DNA of 64,000 bases, from the NCBI GenBank assembly GCA_938035525.1, contig CALHOI010000013.1, positions 1 to 64,000 on the forward strand, written 5' to 3'. The translations under genes were made by a program, and so were the position numbers. Of the stretch, positions 42,184 to 49,825 are shown piece after piece. The notes below the pieces were generated by a model that saw nothing but the letters and a program-made list of their open reading frames with translations, was not told the origin of the DNA and did no database searches. This DNA is from an uncultured Granulosicoccaceae bacterium. Lineage in GTDB: Bacteria > Pseudomonadota > Gammaproteobacteria > Granulosicoccales > Granulosicoccaceae. Each line of letters opens with the position of its first letter. Position 1 is the first letter of the stretch.

Positions 42184-45100
42184 ATGTCATTTCGAATCTT
42201 CTCCACAAAGAATCGCCCAGTGCACCTGGGACCATACCCCCTGGAACGACTGGCGCGTTCTGCCGATTTGGATTTGTCTGATACACCTTGTCTTAAGCCA
42301 TTAAGCTTTCATCGACCTGAACAACCTCAGTCCATTGTCAATGCCATGGGAGAATTTCAGGCGATGATGGATGCAATACGCGACGGACTGGTCAACAAGA
42401 CTCCATCGACCATTCCCGCTTGTCAGCAAGAACGCGCTAATCATTTAAAAGCGTTTGGGTATTTTTCAGATGCTTCTATGGTTGGCATTACGCGTATCCC
42501 TAAGACTGCGCGACTCGATACGCAATTACGAAATCCCGACATAGACCGCTTGTCTGAAGAACTGAAAACCCGGCAGACCAAAACATTGGCTTCTGGCATT
42601 GACGTTATTATGGCGAACCTCAAAGAGGCAATGGAAGCGCCGCCTGCCAGTGCTAATCATCACACTCATGCCATTGTTTTTTTAGTTGAACACCTGCGCG
42701 ATCCCTCACCATTAGAGCCAGGGAGCGAATGGATACTGAACGCACAAGATCATCGTGCTTGCTTAAGGGCATCAGAGATAGCGGTTGTTTTAGCAAACTA
42801 CATCCGTATATTGGGATTTGATGCGCTCGCTCATACACCAACCAGCACAGATATCGATCTTAACCAGCTTAGTGTGGCAGCTGGGCTGAGCTGGTTAAGC
42901 AATGGAGAATTGCAAGCACCTTGGTTAGGCAGAAAATTTGGCGTTGCAGCAATAACGACAACACTTGAAATGGCAACCGATAAACCGCTTTGTGCCAGGC
43001 AACCCTGGTTTAGCACCAAAGGGCCTGCCTGGTGGATGGGAAACGGCTTTGAAAAAAATGCGTTTAATCGCGATGCTTATGCCAGGCGAAACTATGTTGA
43101 CGGTGCACACCCGTTTGAAACATTGAATCGCCAGGAAGTTCCTACAACTTATATCGATGAAGCCAATGTAGCGCGCGTTCCTAAGCGTGCAGATATGTTT
43201 GCACGTTCTCAGTTTGGCGATATGGGAAAGTCAATTCAACAAGGAGCCACTGGAGGCCATTATGTGCGTAAGTCGGCAACGGCTTCGGCGCAACGAACCA
43301 TGTTAGGCGCGTTTGTACTGTTGCAAGACGGCGATTCGGCTAATGGCGCGAAGCCAACGGATGCACTAATCAATGCGGCCAATATTAAAGCGGCCTCTTA
43401 TTTTCTTGGCGTTGATGCTGTTGGGCTAAGTCGGTGTCCAGAATGGACATGGTACTCACATGACGCGGTAGGGGAGCCTATTGATCCACCGCACAATCAG
43501 GCGGTGAGCATGATCATAGATCAAGGCTATGAAACCATGGAAGGTGCCAGCGGTGATGATTGGATATCTGTTGCGCAATCTATGCGGGCTTATTTGCGTT
43601 TTTCGTTGATCGGCGGTGTTATCGCCAAGCACATACGTAACCTTGGATACAAAGCTAAAGCGCATTCCGTTATGGATGGCGAAGTTCTGCAGCCTCCGCT
43701 ATTGCTGTTGTCTGGCCTGGGAGAGGTCTCGCGCATTGGCGAAGTCATACTTAATCCGTTTTTAGGGCCGCGATTAAAATCGGGCGTGGTGACTACTGAT
43801 ATGCCAATATCACACGACAAACCGATTAACTTTGGCCTGCAGAAATTTTGCGAACAATGTAATAAGTGTGCGCGTGAGTGTCCGTCGGGTGCCATTACAG
43901 CTGGCCCAAAGTTAATGTTTAATGGCTACGAAATATGGAAGTCCGATAGCCAGCGTTGCGCTAACTATCGAATCACCACTGAAGGTGGCGCAATGTGTGG
44001 ACGTTGCATGAAAACCTGCCCCTGGAATCTGGAAGGGCTGTTTGCTGAACGCCCGTTTAGATGGGCTGCCATGCGAATGCCTAGTGCGGCTCCAACGCTG
44101 GCAAAATTAGATGACCTTGTTGGTAATGGTGGTCTTAATGAAGTAAAAAAATGGTGGTGGGACATTGGTCTTAAAGAAGACGGTGCCTATCATCCGGTTG
44201 AAGCTCCCGTTAACCGGCGCGATTTACAAAGAGAGCTAAAACTAAAATACGAAGATCAAACCCTGGCAGTGTATCCCGCGCCCTTAGCCCCGCATCCCTA
44301 TCCCTTTCCTTTTCCTATTGACAGGGAAGCCGGTATTGAAGCGTATCAAGCGATGGTAACCGCCGAACAGTACCAGGCAAAGCTGGCAAATGGTGAGCGA
44401 GATCACCTGCATATTTACACTAATGACGGCACGTCCCCAGTAATCAGAGTTCAAGTTTCTAAAGTGGAGGCCATGTCGGATAGCGTAACCAAATATGAAT
44501 TTAAGTCCCTGGATGGCGCCGAGCTGCCGCCGTGGACGGCTGGGGCGCATTTGGATATTGTGGTTGCACCCGAGTACTTACGACAGTATTCCATGTCCGG
44601 CAACCCAAACGATAAATCGGTTTATCAAATTGGTGTGTTACGTGAAGATCAAGGGCGTGGTGGCTCCAGGTTGATGCACCGGATATTTACCCTTAATAGA
44701 AAAGTCTTTATTTCCAAACCGATCAATCATTTTAAGTTAGACGCCAGTGCGTCAAAAACATTTCTTATGGGCGGTGGAATTGGTGTGACCCCAATGATAG
44801 CGTTCGCGCATAGCCTGTACGCAGAGGGTAAAGACTTTGAATTACATTATTCGGCACCGCAGAAAAACAGTGCCGCTTTCATGAATGACTTAGCGCAATT
44901 CCCCTGGGCATCGCATGTTAGCTATTACTTCTCAGATCAGAGCAATCGCGCCAACTTTGATGCCATTCTGGCAGGTTATAAAGCAGGGTGGCACGTGTAT
45001 TCCTGTGGTCCTGATCGTTACATGAGCGCCGTAACGGAGGCCGCACAGCGACAACAATTTCCAGACAATGCCAGACACCTTGAATACTTTAATGTGCCAG

Positions 45101-45387
45101 AATTACCCGATTACGTTAATCATGATTTCCGGTTAAAGCTTAAGAAATCAGGCAAGGAATTTTTAGTGCCTGCAGATAAGAGCGCCACTGATGTGCTGCT
45201 GGAAAATGGTATTCATGTAGACGTAAAGTGTTCTGATGGGCTTTGCGGTGTGTGCCAGTGTGGGCTGGTAACCGGCGAGGTTGAACATCGTGATTTTGTT
45301 TTATCGAAGCAGCAGCAGCAAAGCACCGTTATTCTTTGTCAGTCCCGTGCGCTTAAGGCAGATGGCCTTATAGAAGTAGACCTTTGA
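42184..45387 (+). CDS. rdhA: Self-sufficient reductive dehalogenase fusion (BhbA/NpRdhA-like)
   Basis: 1067 aa. Residues 1-530 form the corrinoid-binding dehalogenase part, with an apparent ancient internal repeat ('ASEIAVVLANYIRILGFDALAH' near 200 and 'RFSLIGGVIAKHIRNLGYKAKAH' near 475). The first 4Fe-4S motif is 'CEQCNKCARECPSGAIT' at about 556; the second is 'RCANYRITTEGGAMCGRCMK' ending TCPW at about 590-615. From about 745 follows an FNR-type FMN/NAD(P)H reductase ('LRQYSMSGNPND', 'FLMGGGIGVTPMIAFAHSLY', 'WHVYSCGPDRYMSAV'), and a 2Fe-2S ferredoxin ('CSDGLCGVCQCGLV', then 'ILCQS') at about 1016. This is the catabolic, cytosolic type known from Comamonas BhbA and Nitratireductor NpRdhA, which removes halogens from halophenolic acids. 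No Tat signal and no rdhB anchor are seen, as expected. It requires cobalamin. The ribosome site is weak. Confidence 0.9.
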   Translation: MSFRIFSTKNRPVHLGPYPLERLARSADLDLSDTPCLKPLSFHRPEQPQSIVNAMGEFQAMMDAIRDGLVNKTPSTIPACQQERANHLKAFGYFSDASMVGITRIPKTARLDTQLRNPDIDRLSEELKTRQTKTLASGIDVIMANLKEAMEAPPASANHHTHAIVFLVEHLRDPSPLEPGSEWILNAQDHRACLRASEIAVVLANYIRILGFDALAHTPTSTDIDLNQLSVAAGLSWLSNGELQAPWLGRKFGVAAITTTLEMATDKPLCARQPWFSTKGPAWWMGNGFEKNAFNRDAYARRNYVDGAHPFETLNRQEVPTTYIDEANVARVPKRADMFARSQFGDMGKSIQQGATGGHYVRKSATASAQRTMLGAFVLLQDGDSANGAKPTDALINAANIKAASYFLGVDAVGLSRCPEWTWYSHDAVGEPIDPPHNQAVSMIIDQGYETMEGASGDDWISVAQSMRAYLRFSLIGGVIAKHIRNLGYKAKAHSVMDGEVLQPPLLLLSGLGEVSRIGEVILNPFLGPRLKSGVVTTDMPISHDKPINFGLQKFCEQCNKCARECPSGAITAGPKLMFNGYEIWKSDSQRCANYRITTEGGAMCGRCMKTCPWNLEGLFAERPFRWAAMRMPSAAPTLAKLDDLVGNGGLNEVKKWWWDIGLKEDGAYHPVEAPVNRRDLQRELKLKYEDQTLAVYPAPLAPHPYPFPFPIDREAGIEAYQAMVTAEQYQAKLANGERDHLHIYTNDGTSPVIRVQVSKVEAMSDSVTKYEFKSLDGAELPPWTAGAHLDIVVAPEYLRQYSMSGNPNDKSVYQIGVLREDQGRGGSRLMHRIFTLNRKVFISKPINHFKLDASASKTFLMGGGIGVTPMIAFAHSLYAEGKDFELHYSAPQKNSAAFMNDLAQFPWASHVSYYFSDQSNRANFDAILAGYKAGWHVYSCGPDRYMSAVTEAAQRQQFPDNARHLEYFNVPELPDYVNHDFRLKLKKSGKEFLVPADKSATDVLLENGIHVDVKCSDGLCGVCQCGLVTGEVEHRDFVLSKQQQQSTVILCQSRALKADGLIEVDL

Positions 45388-45394
45388 CGGTATC

Positions 45395-45820
45395 TCAAAC
45401 TACCAATAACATCATTTTCCAGATATAAGCCAGCAGGGCCAGTGTGCCAGCAGCCAGGATACTGCTAATGATACCGGCGACGGGCCCGGCCAGCCAACCG
45501 AGCAGCCCTATAGATAGAGTGAAAACAAACAGTGCCATCGTTGCGCTTGTGGTACCAATAAATCGGGTATTTCTTATAACTTGCTCTGTTGACGCGCTGA
45601 TGTTTTCAAGTGAGGCAACTTCAATGGTTAATCTGACATCAACATACAGTGCAACCAGAAAAAGCAACGTGGCCATCAATAACAGCACCAGGCAAACGGT
45701 GCGAATGGGGCGTGCAGCATCGACTTGCAGAATGTTAGCTGCAACGGTTAGTGAGAAGCCGGCAAGCAGGCCACTGAGAAAAGCAACCTGGCCAGTTTGT
45801 AGTTCTAGTAGTTCTTGCAC
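45395..45820 (-). CDS. Four-helix integral membrane protein of unknown function
   Basis: 141 aa. The start codon is GTG with AGG 11 nt upstream. Four hydrophobic stretches: 'GQVAFLSGLLAGFSLTVAA', 'TVCLVLLLMATLLFLVALY', 'TSATMALFVFTLSIGLLGW', 'IISSILAAGTLALLAYIWK'. The pattern is that of small uncharacterised membrane proteins; no family is assigned. It converges with rdhA (7-nt gap). Whether it relates to dehalogenation is unknown. Confidence 0.6.
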   Translation of the reverse strand: MQELLELQTGQVAFLSGLLAGFSLTVAANILQVDAARPIRTVCLVLLLMATLLFLVALYVDVRLTIEVASLENISASTEQVIRNTRFIGTTSATMALFVFTLSIGLLGWLAGPVAGIISSILAAGTLALLAYIWKMMLLVV

Positions 45821-45895
45821 TTTCGGAACCTGCTAGGTATAAGACTGGTATGGTCAGTAGTATAAGCCAACAATCTGTAGATAGTGAGAGAAAGT

Positions 45896-46201
45896 ATGAG
45901 CGAACCTGATACTAATCCTGAGTCGGAGCAAAATCGCCGTTTTAGAAAAATGGCTGATCGCTTTATTGACAATGCGAATAGGCAGCTAAATGATACTGAA
46001 CCAACGATGGTTAACTCAGCCTTTATGTACGGAGCCTCGCGTTTCTGTGCGTTTGTGACTGTGCAGAAATCAGGGTCTCTGGAGCGTTTCGACGAAATGC
46101 ACGATGAAGCGGTGGAATACTACGCCGATGAGTTTAAAAAAATGCTACTGGAAAACCTCAAACACTATCGCGACGCGTTTGAAAAAGAGAGCGCAAATTA
46201 A
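45896..46201 (+). CDS. DUF3144 family protein
   Basis: About 101 aa, soluble and helical. 'RFRKMADRFIDNANRQL' and 'MVNSAFMYGASRFCAFV' are the signature DUF3144 segments, followed by 'ALEYYADEFKKMLLENL'-like helices ('EYYADEFKKMLLENLKHYRD'). Found in many gammaproteobacteria; no function is known. The ORF track's GTG at 45884 adds four residues; the ATG at 45896 after GAGAGAAAGT is preferred. The FAD enzyme gene begins 28 nt downstream. Confidence 0.8.
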   Translation: MSEPDTNPESEQNRRFRKMADRFIDNANRQLNDTEPTMVNSAFMYGASRFCAFVTVQKSGSLERFDEMHDEAVEYYADEFKKMLLENLKHYRDAFEKESAN

Positions 46202-46229
46202 CTATTGCTAACAGCTTGCACAAAGTCCA

Positions 46230-48725
46230 ATGAAAATGAATGAGCTGCCTTCACATGCTTCGGTTGTCGTTGTGGGTGGTGGCATCATGGGCTGTTCAAC
46301 ACTTTATCACTTGGCCCGTATGGGCGTTAGCGATGCCATCCTACTTGAGCGAAACAAGATCACATCGGGTACCACCTGGCACTCTGCGGCTCAGGTGCGC
46401 GCCTTAAGAAATTCCAAAAACCTCACCCGCATGATCCAATACTCGGTTGAGCTATACAGCCAGCTGGAAAAAGAAACCGGACAATCGGTTGGCTGGATTC
46501 AGGAAGGCTCTTTATCGTTAGCAACAAACCCCGATCGCCTTATTCACATAAAAAGACAAGAGGCTTTGGCGCGCGCCTATGGTATTGATGCAAAGTCCAT
46601 CTCCAGCGCTGAGGCTTGTGAGCGTTGGCCGCTGATGAATGGTGACGATGTGCTTGGCGCTGTGTGGTCACCAGACGATGGGCGAGTTTCACCAAGCGAC
46701 GTTTGTGCAGCGCTGGTTAAAGCGGCCAAAAATGCTGGGGTGACATTGTTTGAAAATACAGGCGTTACTGGTGTGACCACTCGCAACGGCCGGGTATACA
46801 GTGTTGAAACAACGCAAGGTTCGGTTCGCTGCGATGCCATTGCCTTGTGTGCGGGGCTTTGGTCCAGGGAAATAGGTGCTATGGCTGGAGCTGAAGTACC
46901 CGCTCTTGCTTGTGAGCATTTCTATTTATTGACCAGACCCATATCAGGTATCACCGGCAATACACCGACTTTGTCAGATCACGATAACAGCCTTTATATC
47001 CGGGATGATTCTGGCGGGTTGTTGGTTGGTTGTTTTGAGCCCATGGGCAAGCCCATTAAACCTGGCGTTCTAGACAGTCATTTTGAATTTGGCCTACTGC
47101 CTGAAGATTGGGACCATTTTCAACCGATGATGGAACGTGCACTGCACCGACTTCCCGTTTTGGAACACGCTGAAGTCAAAATGCTGCTAAACGGCCCAGA
47201 GAGCTTTACCCCGGATGGTACGTTTATGTTGGGTGAGACAGCTGAAACGCAAGGGCTATTTTTAGGCTGTGGAATGAACTCTGTTGGTCTGGCTTCAGGA
47301 GGAGGTGCCGGGATGAACTTGGCTCATTGCATCGTGCATGGCGCTCCTGCATACGACTTAAGCGAGGCCGATGCGAAGCGATTTGCGCCAGTATTCAACT
47401 CAATAGACCACTTGATGGCGCGCGCACCAGAAATTTTGGGCACACACTACGATATTGCCTACCCTGCAAAGCAGCTAAAAACGGCAAGGAATATAAAACG
47501 ATTGCCATTGCATGATCAGCACATGAACGATCGGGCTTTTACAGGTCAGTTTTTCGGCTGGGAGCGACCGCTGTATTTTAATGCCTGCGCTAAACCTGAT
47601 CTTACGTTTGGAAAGCCAACCTGGTTTGACAACGTGAAAGCCGAGGTCATGGCAGCACATCAAAGTGCTGCTGTATTTGATTTATCTTCGTTTGGAAAAA
47701 TTGATGTCACCGGAACCGATGCACAGGCCTTTATGATGCAGGTCTGTGCTGGTTTTGTTGATCGTGCTCCGGGCTCGGTGGTTTACACGGCAGTTTTAAA
47801 CCATAACGGTACCTATGAAAGCGATATAACCGTGTGGCGTTTAGGTCAAAATCATTACCGATTAATTGTTGGTACCACGGCAATAAAGAAAGACATGGCT
47901 TGGTTTAGTCGTGCAGCTCAGGGCTTGGCAGCTGATGGAAAAGGAACGCGCTATAACGTAGTGGTCAGTGATGTTTGCGAAAACAGTGCGGTATTGGCGT
48001 TGATGGGCCCAGAGGCAACCACCATAGCTGCCTCATTGGGGGCCGAGCTAGATGATCTTGGCTACTTTAAGCACACGACTGCTACCTTTGCCGGCATAAA
48101 AGTGACAGCTGCCAGGATGTCTTATGTGGGTGAAGCGGGATGGGAAATTGCCTGTAAATCGAGTGACGTTAATGCGCTGTACCAAGCGTTGAGACATGCC
48201 GGTGCAACACCTGCCGGGCTATTCGCACAAACATCCATGCGTATAGAAAAAGGCTTTCGAGCCATGGGGCACGAACTGGACTCTGATGTATCACCGGTTG
48301 ATGTTGGCTTAAGTGCGTTTACCCGACCGGCTGGCGGTTTCACAGGATATGATGAGATGCAAAAACGCATTAGCACCGGCCCAACACAGCAGGTTGTGTC
48401 GTTGACTTTCGACGATCAATCGCTCGTCCCTCTGGGGCATGAGCCGGTTATTGTTAATGATCGTATTGTAGGCAAAACAACGTCGTGCGCATTCGGTTAT
48501 CGCGTGGGCAAACCGGTGGCGTTGGCACAAGTATCAACCGAGCTTTTATTACCTGACTTATCATCTGAGAAGCTGTCATCTGAAAAGCTATTATCTGAAA
48601 AGTTATCATCAGGCCGGTTATCAGCGGCTAACGTGGAAGTGGATATCGCGGGCGAATTAGCATCCGCAACCGTGAGTATGTCACCACTTTACGACGCAGA
48701 CGGTCTTCGAATGAAGCGCCTGTAA
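46230..48725 (+). CDS. Dimethylglycine/sarcosine dehydrogenase-type FAD enzyme with GcvT domains
   Basis: 831 aa. N-terminal FAD-dependent DAO domain: 'VVVVGGGIMGCSTLYHLARM' (dinucleotide-binding) and 'TSGTTWHSAAQVRALRNSKN' (the His that binds FAD covalently in DMGDH). It continues with 'VKMLLNGPESFTPDGTFMLG', then the FAO_M and GcvT parts from about 425 ('GQFFGWERPLYFNACAKPDL', 'AAVFDLSSFGKIDVTGTD', 'MSYVGEAGWEIACKSSDVNA') ending near 831. It would oxidatively demethylate N-methyl amines and pass formaldehyde to tetrahydrofolate. A 15-bp repeat encodes (LSSEK)n at residues 777-796 in the GcvT C-terminal loop. Confidence 0.87.
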   Translation: MKMNELPSHASVVVVGGGIMGCSTLYHLARMGVSDAILLERNKITSGTTWHSAAQVRALRNSKNLTRMIQYSVELYSQLEKETGQSVGWIQEGSLSLATNPDRLIHIKRQEALARAYGIDAKSISSAEACERWPLMNGDDVLGAVWSPDDGRVSPSDVCAALVKAAKNAGVTLFENTGVTGVTTRNGRVYSVETTQGSVRCDAIALCAGLWSREIGAMAGAEVPALACEHFYLLTRPISGITGNTPTLSDHDNSLYIRDDSGGLLVGCFEPMGKPIKPGVLDSHFEFGLLPEDWDHFQPMMERALHRLPVLEHAEVKMLLNGPESFTPDGTFMLGETAETQGLFLGCGMNSVGLASGGGAGMNLAHCIVHGAPAYDLSEADAKRFAPVFNSIDHLMARAPEILGTHYDIAYPAKQLKTARNIKRLPLHDQHMNDRAFTGQFFGWERPLYFNACAKPDLTFGKPTWFDNVKAEVMAAHQSAAVFDLSSFGKIDVTGTDAQAFMMQVCAGFVDRAPGSVVYTAVLNHNGTYESDITVWRLGQNHYRLIVGTTAIKKDMAWFSRAAQGLAADGKGTRYNVVVSDVCENSAVLALMGPEATTIAASLGAELDDLGYFKHTTATFAGIKVTAARMSYVGEAGWEIACKSSDVNALYQALRHAGATPAGLFAQTSMRIEKGFRAMGHELDSDVSPVDVGLSAFTRPAGGFTGYDEMQKRISTGPTQQVVSLTFDDQSLVPLGHEPVIVNDRIVGKTTSCAFGYRVGKPVALAQVSTELLLPDLSSEKLSSEKLLSEKLSSGRLSAANVEVDIAGELASATVSMSPLYDADGLRMKRL
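48558..48617 (+). repeat. In-frame 15-bp tandem repeat, four copies
   Basis: TTATCATCTGAGAAG, CTGTCATCTGAAAAG, CTATTATCTGAAAAG, TTATCATCAGGCCGG. It encodes LSSEK-LSSEK-LLSEK-LSSGR near the C-terminus of the DMGDH-type protein. Confidence 0.93.
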
Positions 48726-48757
48726 GCGGCCCAATTAGTTTGGCGCTTTAAAAAGCA

Positions 48758-48782
48758 ACTAAATTAAATGCCACTAAATTAA
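48758..48782 (+). repeat. 15-bp tandem duplication, 1.7 copies
   Basis: ACTAAATTAAATGCC followed by ACTAAATTAA, in the 53-nt gap between two convergent genes, ending inside the rraA stop codon region. Confidence 0.75.
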
Positions 48783-49273
48783 GCGCTCGTTTCAGTGGCC
48801 AATTTTGTGGCCGTGACAATAACACCGTCAGTGTCGGCATAAACGTAGTCGCCAGGGTTAAAAACTGCATCGCCAAAAGACAGGCTTTGGTTTCGTGTTC
48901 CCTGGGTAACTGGAATGTATTTTCTAGAGCATGTGCCCAGCGCGTACAGCGCTACAGGAATGTCCTTTATCTGTAGAGTGTCCCTGATATACCCGTTCAC
49001 AATGATGCCCACATACCCATTGGCCTGCGCGAACTTCATCAGGTTTTCACCGACAATGGCGTAGTACGCTCTTCTAGCGTCCACGACGACGACTTTGCCA
49101 TCGCCTTGCTCGTCCCGCAGAAGAGTGATGAGGTCTGCATTGTTGCGGTCCAGCTCAATGGTGACGACCTCGCCCTGACACATCGATGCGCCACCAAAGT
49201 TGGCGTACCCAGGGCCCAGCACTGTCACGGAATCGGGATGGTTGTCAGCTAAATCTGCGGTGAAGTCGACCAT
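48779..49273 (-). CDS. RraA-family protein (RNase E inhibitor/HMG aldolase fold)
   Basis: About 164 aa. 'FTADLADNHPDSVTVLGPGY' and 'GQGDGKVVVVDARR'-like core (here 'EQGDGKVVVVDARRAYYA') with 'ANGYVGIIVNGYIRDTLQIK' match the RraA family, including the conserved GxxRD block. 'ALGTCSRKYIPVTQGTRNQS' and 'FNPGDYVYADTDGVIVTAT' are the C-terminal half. It is of RraA size and could inhibit RNase E or act as an HMG/oxaloacetate aldolase. The ORF track starts at 49324; ATG 49273 has a GGAGCAAGGA site. It is divergent from the mutase operon, whose region 49274-49399 is the shared promoter. Confidence 0.85.
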   Translation of the reverse strand: MVDFTADLADNHPDSVTVLGPGYANFGGASMCQGEVVTIELDRNNADLITLLRDEQGDGKVVVVDARRAYYAIVGENLMKFAQANGYVGIIVNGYIRDTLQIKDIPVALYALGTCSRKYIPVTQGTRNQSLSFGDAVFNPGDYVYADTDGVIVTATKLATETSA

Positions 49274-49399
49274 TATTTGTTCCTTGCTCCCGTTGTGCGT
49301 CCAAAAGACCTTGCCGTGAGCCATGAAGATACCATTATCTGGGTGTCTGGAAGCATAGGGTTTGATAAAATACCCAGCATATTCGAAGGCTCACCAACC
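49274..49399. promoter_or_regulatory. Divergent promoter region of rraA and the mutase operon
   Basis: The 126-nt gap must hold both promoters. The rraA ribosome site GGAGCAAGGA is at its left edge and CGAAGG precedes the mutS ATG. The ORF-track extension of the mutS gene into this gap (from 49277) has no family match. Confidence 0.5.
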
Positions 49400-49825
49400 A
49401 TGAAAGTCGTCACTGGCGTCATAGGCAACGATATCCACGTCGTTGCCAACAGGCTTATGGACTTATCGCTCAATGCGAGGGGCTATGAGGTATTCAATTT
49501 AGGTGTAAACACCCATCTGGAAGAGTTCTTTGATGCCGCCGTTGAAACCGGTGCAGACATTCTTCTGATTTCGTCGCTCAATGGCGAAGCAGAAGGCTGG
49601 GGCAGGGAAGTTAAAATCCACAAGGCCAAATACAAGAGCCTTGACGGACTGACCATGATGATTGGTGGCAATTTGACGGTGGGTAGCGGGAACGCGGACG
49701 ACATAGTGCCGCGATTTAAAAATTACGGTTTCGACCTTGTGTGTCACCAAATTGATCTCAATACAGGTCTGGATATGCTTGAAGCCCATTTGCAAGAGAA
49801 ATTGCAGGAAGAATCGCAGGCATGA
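49400..49825 (+). CDS. Glutamate mutase sigma subunit-like, B12-binding (MutS/GlmS)
   Basis: About 141 aa. Start at ATG 49400 (the track begins at 49277, unsupported by homology). Rossmann-like cobalamin-binding domain: 'VVTGVIGNDIHVVANRL' carries the DxHxxG loop as D-I-H-V-V-A, with A where Gly is usual; 'LLISSLNGEAEGWGRE' is the SxL motif; 'MIGGNLTVGSGNADD' is the GG motif. The His of the DxH loop would coordinate cobalt. It rearranges L-glutamate to threo-3-methylaspartate together with the E subunit, through an adenosyl radical. Length fits the family (about 137-148). The stop overlaps the next gene (ATGA). Confidence 0.87.
   Translation: MKVVTGVIGNDIHVVANRLMDLSLNARGYEVFNLGVNTHLEEFFDAAVETGADILLISSLNGEAEGWGREVKIHKAKYKSLDGLTMMIGGNLTVGSGNADDIVPRFKNYGFDLVCHQIDLNTGLDMLEAHLQEKLQEESQA

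Noticed and set aside
42184-45387. Organohalide-respiring type dehalogenase operon
   Set aside because: No Tat signal, no rdhB membrane anchor, and the reductase and ferredoxin are fused, so the catabolic type fits better.
49277-49399. N-terminal extension of the mutase S subunit in the ORF track
   Set aside because: The 41 extra residues have no family match and overlap the promoter of rraA; the ATG at 49400 begins directly at the cobalamin-binding fold and has a ribosome site.
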